Made by a program: the position numbers and the translations under genes. This document shows positions 8,276-16,836 of a DNA stretch of 64,000 bases, one piece after another. The DNA comes from Pseudomonas sp. AOB-7 (GTDB taxonomy: Bacteria; Pseudomonadota; Gammaproteobacteria; Pseudomonadales; Pseudomonadaceae): assembly GCF_003696305.1 (NCBI RefSeq), contig NZ_RFFK01000003.1, positions 1-64,000 on the forward strand, written 5' to 3'. The notes beneath the pieces were generated by a model. That model searched no databases, was not told the origin of the DNA, and saw nothing but the letters and a program-made list of their open reading frames with translations. Within the stretch, counting starts at the first letter, position 1, and each line of letters begins with the position of its first letter.

Positions 8276-9613
8276 TTAGCCGGCGGACTCGCTGCTGAGC
8301 CGACGCGGCGCCATCAGGTACAGCCACAGCAGGGCGAGGAAGTAGGTCGCCGGGATCGCGCTGAACAGCAGGGCATAGTTGTTGTGCGTCACCGTCAGCA
8401 CGTAGCCGACGATCTGCGTCATGAACATGCCGCCGATGGCCGCGCACATGCCGCCGAAGCCGAACACGGTGCTCATCATGTGCTTGGGCGTGTAGTCCAT
8501 CACCAGGCTCCAGATGTTCGCGGTCCAGGCCTGGTGCGCGCCCACGGCGAGGGCGATGGCCAGCACCGCGACCCACAGGCCGCTGGCGTTGGCGGCGAAC
8601 ACCACGCTGACGATGGTGCAGGCGAACAGCAGCATGGACAGCAGGCGTGCGGTGGTGGCGCGCATGCCGCGGCCGATCAGCCAGGACGAGAGGATGCCGC
8701 CGCCGATGCTGCCGAAGTCGGCGGTGAGCCAGATCAGGATCAGCGGGATGCCCATCTGGGTGACGCTGATGCCCAGGTCGTACTGCTCGTTGAGGAAGGG
8801 CGGCAGCCAGTAGAGGTAGAACCAGAACACCGGGGCGGTGATCGCGTAGGCCAGGGCGAAGGCCCAGGTGCCGCGCATGCGCAGGATACGCGCCAGGGCG
8901 ACCTTGCTCGGCTCGGGTTCGACCTCCTGCTGGATGTACGCCAGCTCGCTGCGCTTGAGGCTGGGGTGATCTTCCGGGTTGAAGTACTTCAGGGCCCAGA
9001 ACACCAGCCAGACCAGGCCGAGCAGGCCCATGCTGACGAATGCCGCCTGCCAGCCCCAGACATGCAGGATCAGCGGCAGCAGCGCCGGGGTGACCATGGC
9101 GCCGACGTTGGTGCCGGCGTTGAAGATGCCGGTGGCGATGGCGCGCTCGCCGGCCGGGAACCAGATGCGCGTGGTCTTGACGCAGGCCGGGTAGTTGGCC
9201 GCCTCGGTCAGGCCGAGGATGAAGCGGCAGATCATGAAGCCGACCGCCGAGGTGGCCAGGCCGTGGGCACCGGTGGCCAGGCTCCAGAGCAGCACCGCGA
9301 GGAAGAACGCGCGCTTCACCCCGACCTTGTCGATGAAGCGGCCCTGCAGCAGGAAACCCACCGCATAGCCGACCTGGAACCAGAAGTTGATGTTGGCGTA
9401 GTCCATCGCCGTCCAGCTCATCTCCTCGGCCAGTACCGGCTGCATGATGCCGAGGGCGGCGCGGTCGATGTAGTTCAGGGTGGTGGCGAAGAACACCAGG
9501 GCGAGCATGCCCCAGCGCGTCTTGCCGACGGCCATGGCGCCGCGGATCTTGTCGCCGATTCCGCCTTGGCCAAGGCCGGCGGCGGGCAGGGTGGTGCTGG
9601 GGGAGTGGTTCAT
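8276..9613 (-). CDS. MFS transporter, anion:cation symporter type (probable quinate/shikimate-pathway uptake)
   Basis: This is a polytopic protein of about 445 aa with twelve predicted helices. It has the MFS loop motif GRFIDKVGVKRAF after helix 2 and LGLTEAANYPACVKTTRIWFP in the first half, which is characteristic of the ACS subfamily (glucarate, galactonate and phthalate transporters). The start is uncertain: ATGs at 9625, 9619 and 9613 are in frame and none has a strong ribosome site, and the 482-codon maximum adds an unlikely Pro-rich tail. It is divergent from the quiC-type gene with operators between them, which matches the MFS-QuiC-TetR-AroE-AroQ order known in pseudomonads. Quinate, shikimate or dehydroshikimate is the likely cargo. 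Confidence 0.9.
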   Translation of the reverse strand: MNHSPSTTLPAAGLGQGGIGDKIRGAMAVGKTRWGMLALVFFATTLNYIDRAALGIMQPVLAEEMSWTAMDYANINFWFQVGYAVGFLLQGRFIDKVGVKRAFFLAVLLWSLATGAHGLATSAVGFMICRFILGLTEAANYPACVKTTRIWFPAGERAIATGIFNAGTNVGAMVTPALLPLILHVWGWQAAFVSMGLLGLVWLVFWALKYFNPEDHPSLKRSELAYIQQEVEPEPSKVALARILRMRGTWAFALAYAITAPVFWFYLYWLPPFLNEQYDLGISVTQMGIPLILIWLTADFGSIGGGILSSWLIGRGMRATTARLLSMLLFACTIVSVVFAANASGLWVAVLAIALAVGAHQAWTANIWSLVMDYTPKHMMSTVFGFGGMCAAIGGMFMTQIVGYVLTVTHNNYALLFSAIPATYFLALLWLYLMAPRRLSSESAG

Positions 9614-10037
9614 CGGCATGGCCATCCATTCGGTGACTGGACGTGCGCCAGTCGGACTAGGAGTCGGGCATGTGGGCGGGCGGACGGGGTGCCGCGGGCG
9701 CCACGCTGCGGGTATCGGCGCCACCGGGGGCGCGCGGGATTGCCGGTCTGGCAGGGGCGAGCGGTCAGCCGTGGGCCGCTGGGCGTCGCAGGCGTGGCTG
9801 CGGGGCGCTGTCGGCGCGCGCGAGGGCAGGCAGGGAAGGGCAGGCGAATACGGCAGTGACTATGAACATCGTAGGAACCCGAATCTTGAAATTGTTATGG
9901 CACAACGCTGTCGGCGCGCGCCCGTGGGCGGCGCGCCTGTCGTCAGGCGCAGGGGTGACTGGCACCGGCCGGCTGGCGATTCGCTGGAGATGGTGCGCAG
10001 CGGGCATGCCCAGGGTCAATTCGCCAAGCCGGCTTCT

Positions 10038-10052
10038 GTTCGATAAACGCAC
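10038..10052. promoter_or_regulatory. PcaR-like operator (copy 2)
   Basis: GTTCGATAAACGCAC differs at one base from the P. putida PcaR site as I recall it. It sits five bases before the TetR-type palindrome, the same arrangement as at 4198-4232. This would let the protocatechuate-branch regulator and the cluster regulator act at the same promoter. Confidence 0.6.
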
Positions 10053-10057
10053 GGAAA

Positions 10058-10073
10058 ACTAACCGGTTCGTAC
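10058..10073. promoter_or_regulatory. Shared TetR-type palindromic operator (copy 2)
   Basis: ACTAACCGGTTCGTAC is centred on AACCGGTT and lies about 150 bases before quiC. It shares its right half, GGTT(A/C)GTACATT, with the copy at 4215 and its overall symmetry with that at 14353. Confidence 0.65.
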
Positions 10074-10224
10074 ATTTAGGTTTACCGCGCCGTGCGACTG
10101 CGCCAATAATCCTTTCACCCTGACTGGCACCTGGTCGGCGGGTGCATGGGTCGTGCGGCCAGCGCCGCAACCCCCGGCACCGCGCCGCCGCTGAGCGCCG
10201 GCGTCCCCAACCAGGAGTTGCAGC

Positions 10225-12132
10225 ATGCAGCGTTCGATTGCCACCGTCTCCCTGAGCGGTACCCTGCCGGAAAAACTCGAAGCCATCGCCGCCGCCGGCT
10301 TCGACGGCGTGGAGATCTTCGAGAACGACCTGCTCTACTACGACGGCAGCCCCAGCGAGATTCGCAAGCGCTGCGCCGACCTCGGCCTGGCCATCACCCT
10401 GTTCCAGCCGTTTCGCGACTTCGAGGGCTGCCGGCGCGACCGCCTGGCGCGCAACCTCGACCGCGCCGAGCGCAAGTTCGACCTGATGCAGGAACTCGGC
10501 ACCGACCTGGTGCTGGTGTGCAGCAATGTCGCCGCCGACTCCCTGGGCGACGAGGAGATCCTCGTCGACGACCTGCGCCTGCTCGCCGAGCGCGCCGGCG
10601 CGCGTGGCCTGCGCATCGGCTACGAGGCCCTGGCCTGGGGCCGCCACGTCAACACCTACCAGCAGGTGTGGAAGCTGGTGCGCCAGGCCGACCACCCGGC
10701 GCTGGGGGTGATCCTCGACAGCTTTCACACTCTGTCGCTCAAGGGCGACCCGGCCGCCATCGCCGAGATTCCCGGCGACAAGATATTCTTCGTGCAGATG
10801 GCCGACGCGCCGCTGCTGGCCATGGACGTGCTGGAGTGGAGCCGGCATTTCCGCTGCTTCCCGGGGCAGGGCGAGTTCGACCTGGCCGGCTTTCTCGCGC
10901 CGATCCTGCGCACCGGCTACCGCGGCCCGCTGTCGCTGGAAATCTTCAACGACGGCTTCCGCGCCGCGCCGCCGCGGCAGAACGCCGCCGACGGCCTGCG
11001 TTCGCTGCTCTATCTGGAAGAGAAGACCGCCAAGCGCCTGGACAAGGAAGGCCTGGCGATCGAGCCCGGCGTGCTGTTCACCCCGCCGCCGGCCAGCCGT
11101 TACGACGGCGTGGAGTTTCTCGAATTCGCCGTCGACGAGGCGGTCGGCGCGCGCCTGGCCGGCTGGCTGGAGCGCCTGGGCTTCGCCCGCGCCGGCCAGC
11201 ACCGCTCCAAGGAGGTCAGCCTGCTGCGTCAGGGCGATATCAATATCGTGCTCAACGCCGAGCCCTATTCCTTCGCCCACAACTTCTTCGAGGCCCATGG
11301 CCCGTCGCTGTGCGCCACCGCGCTGCGGGTGAAGCACGAGGCCGCCGCCCTGCAGCGCGCCTGCGACTACCGCGGCCAGCCCTATCGCGGCCTGGTCGGC
11401 CCCAACGAGCGGGAAATCCCCGCGGTGCGCGCCCCCGACGGCAGCCTGATCTACCTGGTGGAGCAGGCCGGCGCCGGGCAGACCATCTACGACACCGACT
11501 TCAAGCTGGACCCGAACGCCGTGGCCGCCGGCGGCCTGCAGCGCATCGACCACATGGCCCTGGCGCTGCCGGCCGAGTCGCTGGACAGCTGGGTGCTGTT
11601 CTACAAGAGCCTGCTGGACTTCGAGGCCGACGACGAGGTGGTGCTGCCCGACCCCTACGGCCTGGTCAAGAGCCGCGCGCTGCGCAGCCGCTGCAGCTCG
11701 GTGCGCCTGCCGCTGAACATCTCGGAGAACCGCAACACCGCCATCGCCCACGCGCTGTCCAGCTACCGTGGCTCCGGCGTGCATCATATCGCCTTCTCCT
11801 GCGAGGACATCTTCGCCGAGGTGGCGCGGGCCAAGGAGGCCGGCGTGCCGCTGCTGGAAATCCCGCTGAACTACTACGACGACCTGGCCGCGCGCTTCGA
11901 CTTCGACGACGAGTTCTTGAGCGAGCTGGCCTACTACAACGTGCTCTACGACCGCGACGCCCAGGGCGGCGAGCTGTTCCACGTGTACACCGAGCCGTTC
12001 GAGGAGCGCTTCTTCTTCGAGGTCATCCAGCGCAAGAACGGCTATGTCGGTTATGGTGCGGCCAACGTCGCGGTGCGCCTGGCGGCCATGGCCAAGGCGC
12101 GCAGCGGCGCGGCCAAGCGTCCGCGGCTGTGA
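10225..12132 (+). CDS. quiC: 3-dehydroshikimate dehydratase, QuiC type (TIM barrel fused to HPPD-like domain)
   Basis: This 635-aa fusion has the size of pseudomonad QuiC. Residues about 1-275 are a TIM barrel (IAAAGFDGVEIFENDL near the start) with metal-ligand candidates in GYEALAWGRH, ILDSFHTLS, FFVQMADAP and SLEIFNDGF. Residues about 290-620 are a vicinal-oxygen-chelate, hydroxyphenylpyruvate-dioxygenase-like domain with RIDHMALALP and SSYRGSGVHHIAFSCEDIF. The enzyme dehydrates 3-dehydroshikimate to protocatechuate, the exit point of quinate/shikimate catabolism. It starts at ATG 10225 after AGGAGTTG. It diverges from the MFS gene and precedes the TetR-family gene. Whether the C-terminal domain is catalytic is not visible. 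Confidence 0.93.
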   Translation: MQRSIATVSLSGTLPEKLEAIAAAGFDGVEIFENDLLYYDGSPSEIRKRCADLGLAITLFQPFRDFEGCRRDRLARNLDRAERKFDLMQELGTDLVLVCSNVAADSLGDEEILVDDLRLLAERAGARGLRIGYEALAWGRHVNTYQQVWKLVRQADHPALGVILDSFHTLSLKGDPAAIAEIPGDKIFFVQMADAPLLAMDVLEWSRHFRCFPGQGEFDLAGFLAPILRTGYRGPLSLEIFNDGFRAAPPRQNAADGLRSLLYLEEKTAKRLDKEGLAIEPGVLFTPPPASRYDGVEFLEFAVDEAVGARLAGWLERLGFARAGQHRSKEVSLLRQGDINIVLNAEPYSFAHNFFEAHGPSLCATALRVKHEAAALQRACDYRGQPYRGLVGPNEREIPAVRAPDGSLIYLVEQAGAGQTIYDTDFKLDPNAVAAGGLQRIDHMALALPAESLDSWVLFYKSLLDFEADDEVVLPDPYGLVKSRALRSRCSSVRLPLNISENRNTAIAHALSSYRGSGVHHIAFSCEDIFAEVARAKEAGVPLLEIPLNYYDDLAARFDFDDEFLSELAYYNVLYDRDAQGGELFHVYTEPFEERFFFEVIQRKNGYVGYGAANVAVRLAAMAKARSGAAKRPRL

Positions 12133-12208
12133 GCGCAGGGGGGCGGCTTCCCAGCGCCCCGGCCGCCACGGATAATCCGCCCATTCCAATAAGAAGCCGT
12201 GAGTCCGT

Positions 12209-12880
12209 ATGAGCGATACCGCAGAGAGCCTCGCCACCCCCGCCACCGAGGCGGCGCGCAAGGGGCGCAAGAACAACCCGGAGAAGACCCGCGAGAGCAT
12301 CCTTCTGGCGGCGGTCGACGAGTTCGTCCGCCACGGCCTGTCCGGCGCGCGGGTCGACGCCATCGCCGAGCGCACCCACACCTCCAAGCGGATGATCTAC
12401 TACTACTTCGCCAGCAAGGAGCAGCTCTACCTGGCGGTGCTGGAGAAGCTCTACGGCGATATCCGCAACACCGAGGCGCGGCTGCACCTGGGCGAGCTGA
12501 CGCCGCCGGAAGCGATCCGCCGGCTGATCGAATTCACCTTCGACCACCACGACCGCAACGTCGACTTCGTGCGTATCGTCAGCATCGAGAACATCCATCA
12601 CGGCGAACACATCACCCGCTCCGAGGTGATCCCGACGCTGAACAACTCGGTGCTCGAGGCCATCGCCGACATTCTCCGCCGCGGCGAGGCCGAGGGGCTG
12701 TTTCGCAGTGGCCTGAACCCGCTGGACATCCATATGCTGATCAGCTCGTTCTGCTTCTACCGGGTGTCCAACCGTCACACCTTCGGCACCATCTTCCAGA
12801 TCGACCTGTCCGCCGAGGACAACAAGCAGCGGCACAAGCAAGTGATCTGCGAATCGGTGCTGCGCTATATGCAGGCCTGA
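12209..12880 (+). CDS. TetR-family transcriptional regulator (candidate regulator of the quinate/shikimate genes)
   Basis: The protein has 223 aa. The N-terminal HTH (about 26-75) reads ILLAAVDEFVRHGLSGARVD and then AERTHTSKRMIYYYFASKE, the classic TetR recognition helix. The ligand domain carries ENIHHGEHITRSE and a C-terminal dimer helix. An Ala/Lys-rich, probably flexible tail precedes the HTH. It starts 76 bases after quiC and may be co-transcribed with it. Its probable operators are the three palindromes at 4215, 10058 and 14353. A terminator separates it from convergent aroE. Confidence 0.92.
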   Translation: MSDTAESLATPATEAARKGRKNNPEKTRESILLAAVDEFVRHGLSGARVDAIAERTHTSKRMIYYYFASKEQLYLAVLEKLYGDIRNTEARLHLGELTPPEAIRRLIEFTFDHHDRNVDFVRIVSIENIHHGEHITRSEVIPTLNNSVLEAIADILRRGEAEGLFRSGLNPLDIHMLISSFCFYRVSNRHTFGTIFQIDLSAEDNKQRHKQVICESVLRYMQA

Positions 12881-12956
12881 GACGAGGGCGCCGTGCGCGC
12901 CAATTCGCCACTGCCAGGATGCGCACATGGCACACCCCGTGCGGTTTGGCATCGTT

Positions 12957-12985
12957 CATTAAAAAAGGGCCCGCAGGCCCTTTCT
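12957..12985. terminator. Bidirectional terminator between tetR and aroE
   Basis: A hairpin AAAGGGCC/GGCCCTTT with A-rich left and T-rich right flanks lies between the convergent tetR-type gene and aroE. It should end transcription in both directions. Confidence 0.85.
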
Positions 12986-13001
12986 ATTGTTCGCCGCTCG
13001 C

Positions 13002-13853
13002 CTAGAAACTGGCGAAATGCGCCAGCATGCGCTGGGCATCGGCCTGCCGGCCGCTGAACAGCTCGAACGCCTTGACCGCCTGGAACACCGCCATATTGCC
13101 GCCGTCCAGGGTCTGGCAGCCGAGGGCGCGGGCGTCGCGCAGCAGCTCGGTCTCCAGCGGGAAGTAGACGATCTCCGCCACCCACAGCGCCGGGCGCAGC
13201 AGCGCCTTGGGCACCGGCGTGCCGGGCAGCTTGGCCATGCCCATCGGGGTGGTGTTGACCAGGCCGTCGGCCACCGCCATGGCGGCCGCCAGGTCGCTGC
13301 CGGCCAGGGCGCGACCGGCGCCGAAGTGCTGGTTGAGGTTGTCCGCCAGGGCCTGCGCGCGCGCCGGCTCGACGTCGAAGAGGCTCAGTTGCTCGACCCC
13401 TTCGCTGAGCAGCGCATGGGCCACCGCGGCACCGGCGCCGCCGGCGCCCATCTGCACCACGCGCTGGCGCGCCACGCCCGGCAGGCCGCGGCGCAGGCCC
13501 TCGGCGAAGCCCAGGCAATCGGTGTTGTGGCCGACGCGCTTGCCGTCCTTGAGCACCACGGTGTTCACCGCGCCGATGCCGCGCGCCTCGTCCGACAGCT
13601 CGTCGAGCAGCGGGATGATCGCCTGCTTGCAGGGGAAGGTGATGTTCAGCCCGGTGAAGCCCATGCGCTCGGCGGCGCCGAGCAGCTCGGGTAGGGCGCC
13701 GCTGTCGAGGCCGAGCTGGTCCAGGTCGATCAGCCGGTAGAGGTAGCGCAGGCCCTGGGCGTCGCCCTCGCGTTCGTGCATGGCCGGCGTGCGCGAGCCC
13801 TGGATGCCGGCCCCGATCAGGCCGGCGAGGATGCTGGATGTGGCGGAGGACAT
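13002..13853 (-). CDS. aroE: Quinate/shikimate dehydrogenase (AroE family, catabolic type)
   Basis: This is a 283-aa shikimate-dehydrogenase-fold enzyme. The substrate-binding N-terminal domain has GLIGAGIQGSRTPAMHERE, with SRTP in place of the SLSP of biosynthetic AroE. The catalytic Lys lies in NITFPCKQA and the catalytic Asp in VGHNTDCLGF. The nucleotide-binding loop is QMGAGGAGAAVAHAL. The SRTPAMHE version is the one seen in catabolic quinate/shikimate dehydrogenases such as that of Corynebacterium. It oxidises quinate/shikimate to 3-dehydroquinate/3-dehydroshikimate. It follows aroQ by four bases on the same strand. Confidence 0.93.
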   Translation of the reverse strand: MSSATSSILAGLIGAGIQGSRTPAMHEREGDAQGLRYLYRLIDLDQLGLDSGALPELLGAAERMGFTGLNITFPCKQAIIPLLDELSDEARGIGAVNTVVLKDGKRVGHNTDCLGFAEGLRRGLPGVARQRVVQMGAGGAGAAVAHALLSEGVEQLSLFDVEPARAQALADNLNQHFGAGRALAGSDLAAAMAVADGLVNTTPMGMAKLPGTPVPKALLRPALWVAEIVYFPLETELLRDARALGCQTLDGGNMAVFQAVKAFELFSGRQADAQRMLAHFASF

Positions 13854-13857
13854 GGCG

Positions 13858-14298
13858 TTATCCCTTGAGCAACTGGCTGAAGTATTGCAGCCCCAGGCGA
13901 TAGCCCTGGCTGCCGAGGCCGCAGATCACCCCGACGGCGATCGGCGAAACGAAGGAGTGATGGCGGAAGGCCTCGCGCTTGTGCACGTTGGACAGGTGCA
14001 CCTCGAGCACCGGCAGCTCGCTGGCCACCAGGGCGTCGCGAATCGCCACCGAGGTGTGGGTCCAGGCCGCCGGGTTGATCAGGATGCCGGCGCAGCGCCC
14101 GCGCGCCTTGTGAATCCAGTCGAGCAGCTCGCCTTCGTGGTTGGTCTGGCGAAACTCGATGGCCAGGCCGCACTCGGCCGCGGTGTCGGCGCACAGCCGG
14201 GAGATGTCGGCGAGGGTCTCATGGCCGTAGGTGGCCGGTTCGCGGGTGCCGAGCAGATTCAGGTTGGGGCCGTTGAGCACCAGGATGCAGGGGGACAT
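13858..14298 (-). CDS. aroQ: Type II 3-dehydroquinate dehydratase
   Basis: The protein has 146 aa, the normal length. It opens with the signature [17 protein letters not shown], followed by the catalytic-loop tyrosine in [26 protein letters not shown] and the catalytic histidine region [15 protein letters not shown] also match. It interconverts 3-dehydroquinate and 3-dehydroshikimate, joining the dehydrogenase to QuiC. It is the first gene of the aroQ-aroE operon. Its promoter region carries the third palindromic operator (14353-14370) about 55 bases upstream. It is presumably a catabolic isozyme distinct from the housekeeping copy. Confidence 0.96.
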   Translation of the reverse strand: MSPCILVLNGPNLNLLGTREPATYGHETLADISRLCADTAAECGLAIEFRQTNHEGELLDWIHKARGRCAGILINPAAWTHTSVAIRDALVASELPVLEVHLSNVHKREAFRHHSFVSPIAVGVICGLGSQGYRLGLQYFSQLLKG

Positions 14299-14352
14299 AG
14301 GGGGCGATCTCTTGTTGTTGTGGCAACGGGCGGCAGGTCGTTCCGGGAAAAT

Positions 14353-14370
14353 GTACTAACTAGTTAATAC
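14353..14370. promoter_or_regulatory. Shared TetR-type palindromic operator (copy 3)
   Basis: GTACTAACTAGTTAATAC is an 18-base palindrome with one mismatched pair. Its complement reads AACTAGTTAGTACATT, aligning with AACCGGTTAGTACATT at 4220. It lies upstream of aroQ. No PcaR-like partner site is present here. Confidence 0.6.
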
Positions 14371-14550
14371 GGTCAATCGAGCGGATCGCTTGCGCTGGCC
14401 AACGGCAGCCGGGGAAAGTTCGGTGGGAGCGCTGCAGGCCAGCAATGGCGGGGCTTGCAGCCAGATGGCAGGGCGCCAGGGCGGGCGGCGAAACTGGGCG
14501 ATTACCGGCTAGGCGCTGGGGCGGGGGGCGGGGATTGGCGGCGAGCAGGC

Positions 14551-14576
14551 AATAAAAAAGCCGGCTTGTGGCCGGC
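14551..14576. repeat. Candidate left attachment core (26-bp direct repeat, copy 1)
   Basis: An A-rich start followed by a GCCGGC-TTGTG-GCCGGC hairpin is repeated exactly, in the same orientation, at 23871-23896. The two copies bracket the satellite-like element. As a hairpin with a T-run on the minus strand it is also a terminator. Its place 154 bases before an inward-pointing integrase suits an attL. Confidence 0.65.
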
Positions 14577-14729
14577 GTCTTTAATGTTTCTCGCACTTCC
14601 AGATTGTTGCCGCTTGACCGCCTGCAAGCCCCGTAGTCACTGGATTTTGCCCGTTCCCATGTTTCATAATGTTCGCAGATTATTTTCTGCGTGCCAGACT
14701 TTGGTGGCGGGTGAAGTGGAGGGTGAAGA

Positions 14730-15998
14730 ATGGCGACGGGTGAGCTTACTGCTAGGAACGTGTCGACGATTATCAAGGCGGCGGTGCCGGGCAACACCAT
14801 TGCAGGGCCTGGCTTGTACCTGCAAATAAGCAGACCCAAGAAGGCTGGCGGCGCTGTGGTGGCGAGCTGGGTATTCCGCTATCAGCTCGACGGACGGCGG
14901 CGCGAGATGGGGCTAGGCTCGTGCTCGGTGGTAACGCTGGCTGAGGCCCGGTTGCGGGCTGCCGACCAGCGCAAGATTCTTGCTGCTGGGAATGATCCGC
15001 TCGCCGCCCGTGACGCCGAGCGCGAGCAGAGGCGCGAGGCCGAACGCCAGGCGCAGGCCCGCCGCATTACGTTCGAGACTCTGGCGAACGAGTATCAGCA
15101 GGCGCACGGCGCGAGCTGGTCAGATAAGTGGCGTAGGGGCTGGCTGCGCAAGCTGGAGCTGTACGCCTTCCCGATCATAGGCAAGATGCCTGCCGGCGAG
15201 ATTCGGACCGAGCACGTTCTAAAGGTGCTGCAACCGATATGGGCAGCCAAGACCCGCACAGCTGATGAGGTGCGCGGCCAAATTGAGCAGGTACTAGACG
15301 CCGCCAAGGCTCACCGACTGCGCGATGGAGATAATCCGGCCCGCTGGCGTGGGCACCTGGACAATCTGCTGAGCAAGGCTGAGAAGAAAAAAGCCCGCCA
15401 GCGCCAGCACTTCCCGGCGATGCACTGGCGTGACGTGCCGGCCCTTATGGTCAAGCTGGCACAGACTGAGGGGCATGTCGCAGTCGCAGCGCGGTTAATG
15501 ATTCTGACCGGGGCGCGTGCCCATATGGTGCGCTTCGCTGCCTGGGCTGAGTTCGATCTTGACGATGGCGTCTGGTCACTGCCCGCCGCGCGGATGAAGA
15601 TGCGTAAGGCATTCGCCGTCCCCTTGGCCGCTGAGGTTGTCGGCATGCTAAAGGCTATGCCGCGCCAGGAGGGCAGCCCGTATCTGTTCCCCGGCCAGGG
15701 TAAGAGCGGCGTCATGCACGCCAACGCGATCCGCACCCTATTGCATGGCATGGGGCACGACGACATTACCCGGCATGGCTTCCGCTCCAGCTTCCGCGAC
15801 TGGGCGAGCGAGGCGACCCGATACCCGCGCGAGGTGTGCGAGCTGGCACTTGCCCACGACGAGCGCGACCAGACCGAGGCGGCTTATAGCCGGTCAGACT
15901 TCCTAGAGAAACGACGCAACCTTATGTGCGACTGGGCGCGTTACTGCGCGAGTACGCCGGGAGAGGTAGTGCGGGGGGAGTTCGGGCGGCGGGCCTGA
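14730..15998 (+). CDS. Tyrosine recombinase/integrase of the satellite-like element
   Basis: This 422-aa integrase has an N-terminal arm-binding domain of DUF4102 type (ITAG-style start: IAGPGLYLQISR...WVFRYQLDGRRREMGLGS). A SAM-like core domain covers about residues 115-205, and the catalytic domain about 225-400. Catalytic residues visible are Arg in LTGARAHMVRFAAW, the HxxR box HGFRSSFRDWASE, His in LALAHDERDQ and the probable nucleophile Tyr in AAYSRSDFLEKRR. It starts at ATG 14730 behind GGAGG. This type is typical of P4-like satellites, PICI-like elements and islands. It should integrate the element at the 26-bp core. Confidence 0.95.
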   Translation: MATGELTARNVSTIIKAAVPGNTIAGPGLYLQISRPKKAGGAVVASWVFRYQLDGRRREMGLGSCSVVTLAEARLRAADQRKILAAGNDPLAARDAEREQRREAERQAQARRITFETLANEYQQAHGASWSDKWRRGWLRKLELYAFPIIGKMPAGEIRTEHVLKVLQPIWAAKTRTADEVRGQIEQVLDAAKAHRLRDGDNPARWRGHLDNLLSKAEKKKARQRQHFPAMHWRDVPALMVKLAQTEGHVAVAARLMILTGARAHMVRFAAWAEFDLDDGVWSLPAARMKMRKAFAVPLAAEVVGMLKAMPRQEGSPYLFPGQGKSGVMHANAIRTLLHGMGHDDITRHGFRSSFRDWASEATRYPREVCELALAHDERDQTEAAYSRSDFLEKRRNLMCDWARYCASTPGEVVRGEFGRRA

Positions 15999-16338
15999 AT
16001 CAACAACCTGTGCGTAATCTGTGGGTAACTTGTGGGCAGCCTTCGTCAAGGAAGCCGGAGGGCTTATAGATCAAGGGTTTGCGATGAGGGTGGCGCGGCT
16101 TAGGGGAGTGCCGAGGGCTGGGGGGCTGGCCGCTAGGTGCCGTCTGGTACAATGCAACCCAAGCTGAAACGAAAAACCCGAGCGGCCAGGCTCGGGCTTT
16201 TCTTTCATGCCCAACGCCGTTAACTAACTAATGGCCGCTGAAGCAAGGTTGTTACCACAAGGCGAAGGTTAGCACGCGCGAAGCCTGAGTCAACGACTTT
16301 TTGCATTGGCGGTCGCCTTGATCTAAGGAAATCAGACC
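15999..16338. other. Intergenic region with possible short RNA
   Basis: This 340-base gap contains short repeats of CTGTG(G/C)GTAA type at 16010-16040, possibly integrase arm sites. A TACAAT -10-like element lies at 16148-16153. A strong terminator follows at 16170-16205 (CCCGAG/CTCGGG stem with T-rich tail). A promoter about 20 bases before a terminator would yield a transcript of about 50 nt, reminiscent of small regulatory RNAs of P4-like satellites. The sRNA idea is speculative. Confidence 0.4.
16170..16205 (+). terminator. Terminator downstream of the satellite integrase
   Basis: A CCCGAGC...GCTCGGG stem with a seven-base loop, an A-rich left flank and TTTTCTTT to the right gives a strong intrinsic terminator. 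Confidence 0.8.
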
Positions 16339-16533
16339 ATGCAAGACAAAATGACCTACGCGCCCGTCAAAGCGATGTGCGCCCGCTACGCAATATCCCG
16401 CACCACGTTCTGGCGCATTACGAAGGCCGCCGACTTCCCGCGCGACGCGATCCGCCGCGTGGGCGCTCGCTCGGTACGCTTCGACGTGGCGATGGTAGAC
16501 GCCTACCTAGCCCAAGCTAGCAACGAGGGCTGA
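16339..16533 (+). CDS. AlpA-family DNA-binding regulator
   Basis: The 64-aa protein has the winged-helix layout of AlpA: an HTH (CARYAISRTTFWRITKAADFP) followed by VGARSVRFDVAMVDAYLAQ, the usual R-F-D-VDAYL tail. Such proteins activate integrase or excision genes in satellites and islands, and also act as excisionases. It is the first gene of the replication operon and is followed after three bases by the next gene. It is a likely master switch for the element. Confidence 0.88.
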   Translation: MQDKMTYAPVKAMCARYAISRTTFWRITKAADFPRDAIRRVGARSVRFDVAMVDAYLAQASNEG

Positions 16534-16536
16534 CCT

Positions 16537-16836
16537 ATGACCGGACAATTCACCCGCGATAGCGGGACGGGATCGGCTGGCCTGGAGAAAGTAGCCGATA
16601 CCAGCACGGCGTCGCAGCTCAAGCGCACGGCACAGGCTCTGCGAATCTCTCAGCCCACCACGCACGAGTTGCGCGACCTATGGAACGTCATGCACGGCGC
16701 GGGGCGTATCGACACGCTCCGCAATCAATACGGATGGAAGATTCACACCGTGCCGACTGTTTCAGTAGACGCACAAGGGCGCACGCATCGAGGGGTGGCC
16801 CGCTATGTATTGATCAAGGAAGGTGCGCCAGTATGA
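16537..16836 (+). CDS. Helix-turn-helix (HTH_39-like) protein
   Basis: In this 99-aa protein, residues about 26-97 read TASQLKRTAQALRISQPTTHELRDLWNVMHGAGRIDTLRNQYGWKIHT. This matches small phage and island winged-helix proteins in which a helix pair precedes H.AGRI..LR..G..I.T. It probably binds DNA and helps regulate or initiate replication. Its stop overlaps the start of the primase-like gene (ATGA), so translation is coupled. Confidence 0.8.
   Translation: MTGQFTRDSGTGSAGLEKVADTSTASQLKRTAQALRISQPTTHELRDLWNVMHGAGRIDTLRNQYGWKIHTVPTVSVDAQGRTHRGVARYVLIKEGAPV

Larger units (their letters stand above)
9614..10224. other. Divergent intergenic region, MFS / quiC
   Basis: This region of about 610 bases carries the second composite operator (10038-10073). 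An AT-rich patch around 9880-9900 probably holds the minus-strand promoter. A short minus-strand frame from 9869 (34 codons, MFIVTAVFACPSLPALARAD) has a poor ribosome site. About 60 bases (10018-10077) are clearly homologous to 4178-4236. No convincing gene was found. Confidence 0.5.
14299..14729. other. Chromosome/satellite junction region
   Basis: This stretch between aroQ and the first integrase contains the aroQ operator (14353-14370) and then about 180 bases of GC-rich sequence with no recognisable gene. The 26-base repeat with a terminator hairpin follows (14551-14576), then about 150 bases leading to the integrase. No tRNA gene could be folded at the junction. Confidence 0.6.

Noticed and set aside
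9943..12387. 814-codon minus-strand frame
   Set aside because: It is antisense to quiC and has the His/Gln/Val composition typical of GC-rich shadows.
14577..14729. tRNA or tmRNA gene at the integration site
   Set aside because: No cloverleaf, anticodon stem or 3-prime CCA context could be found; the target appears to be a terminator hairpin.
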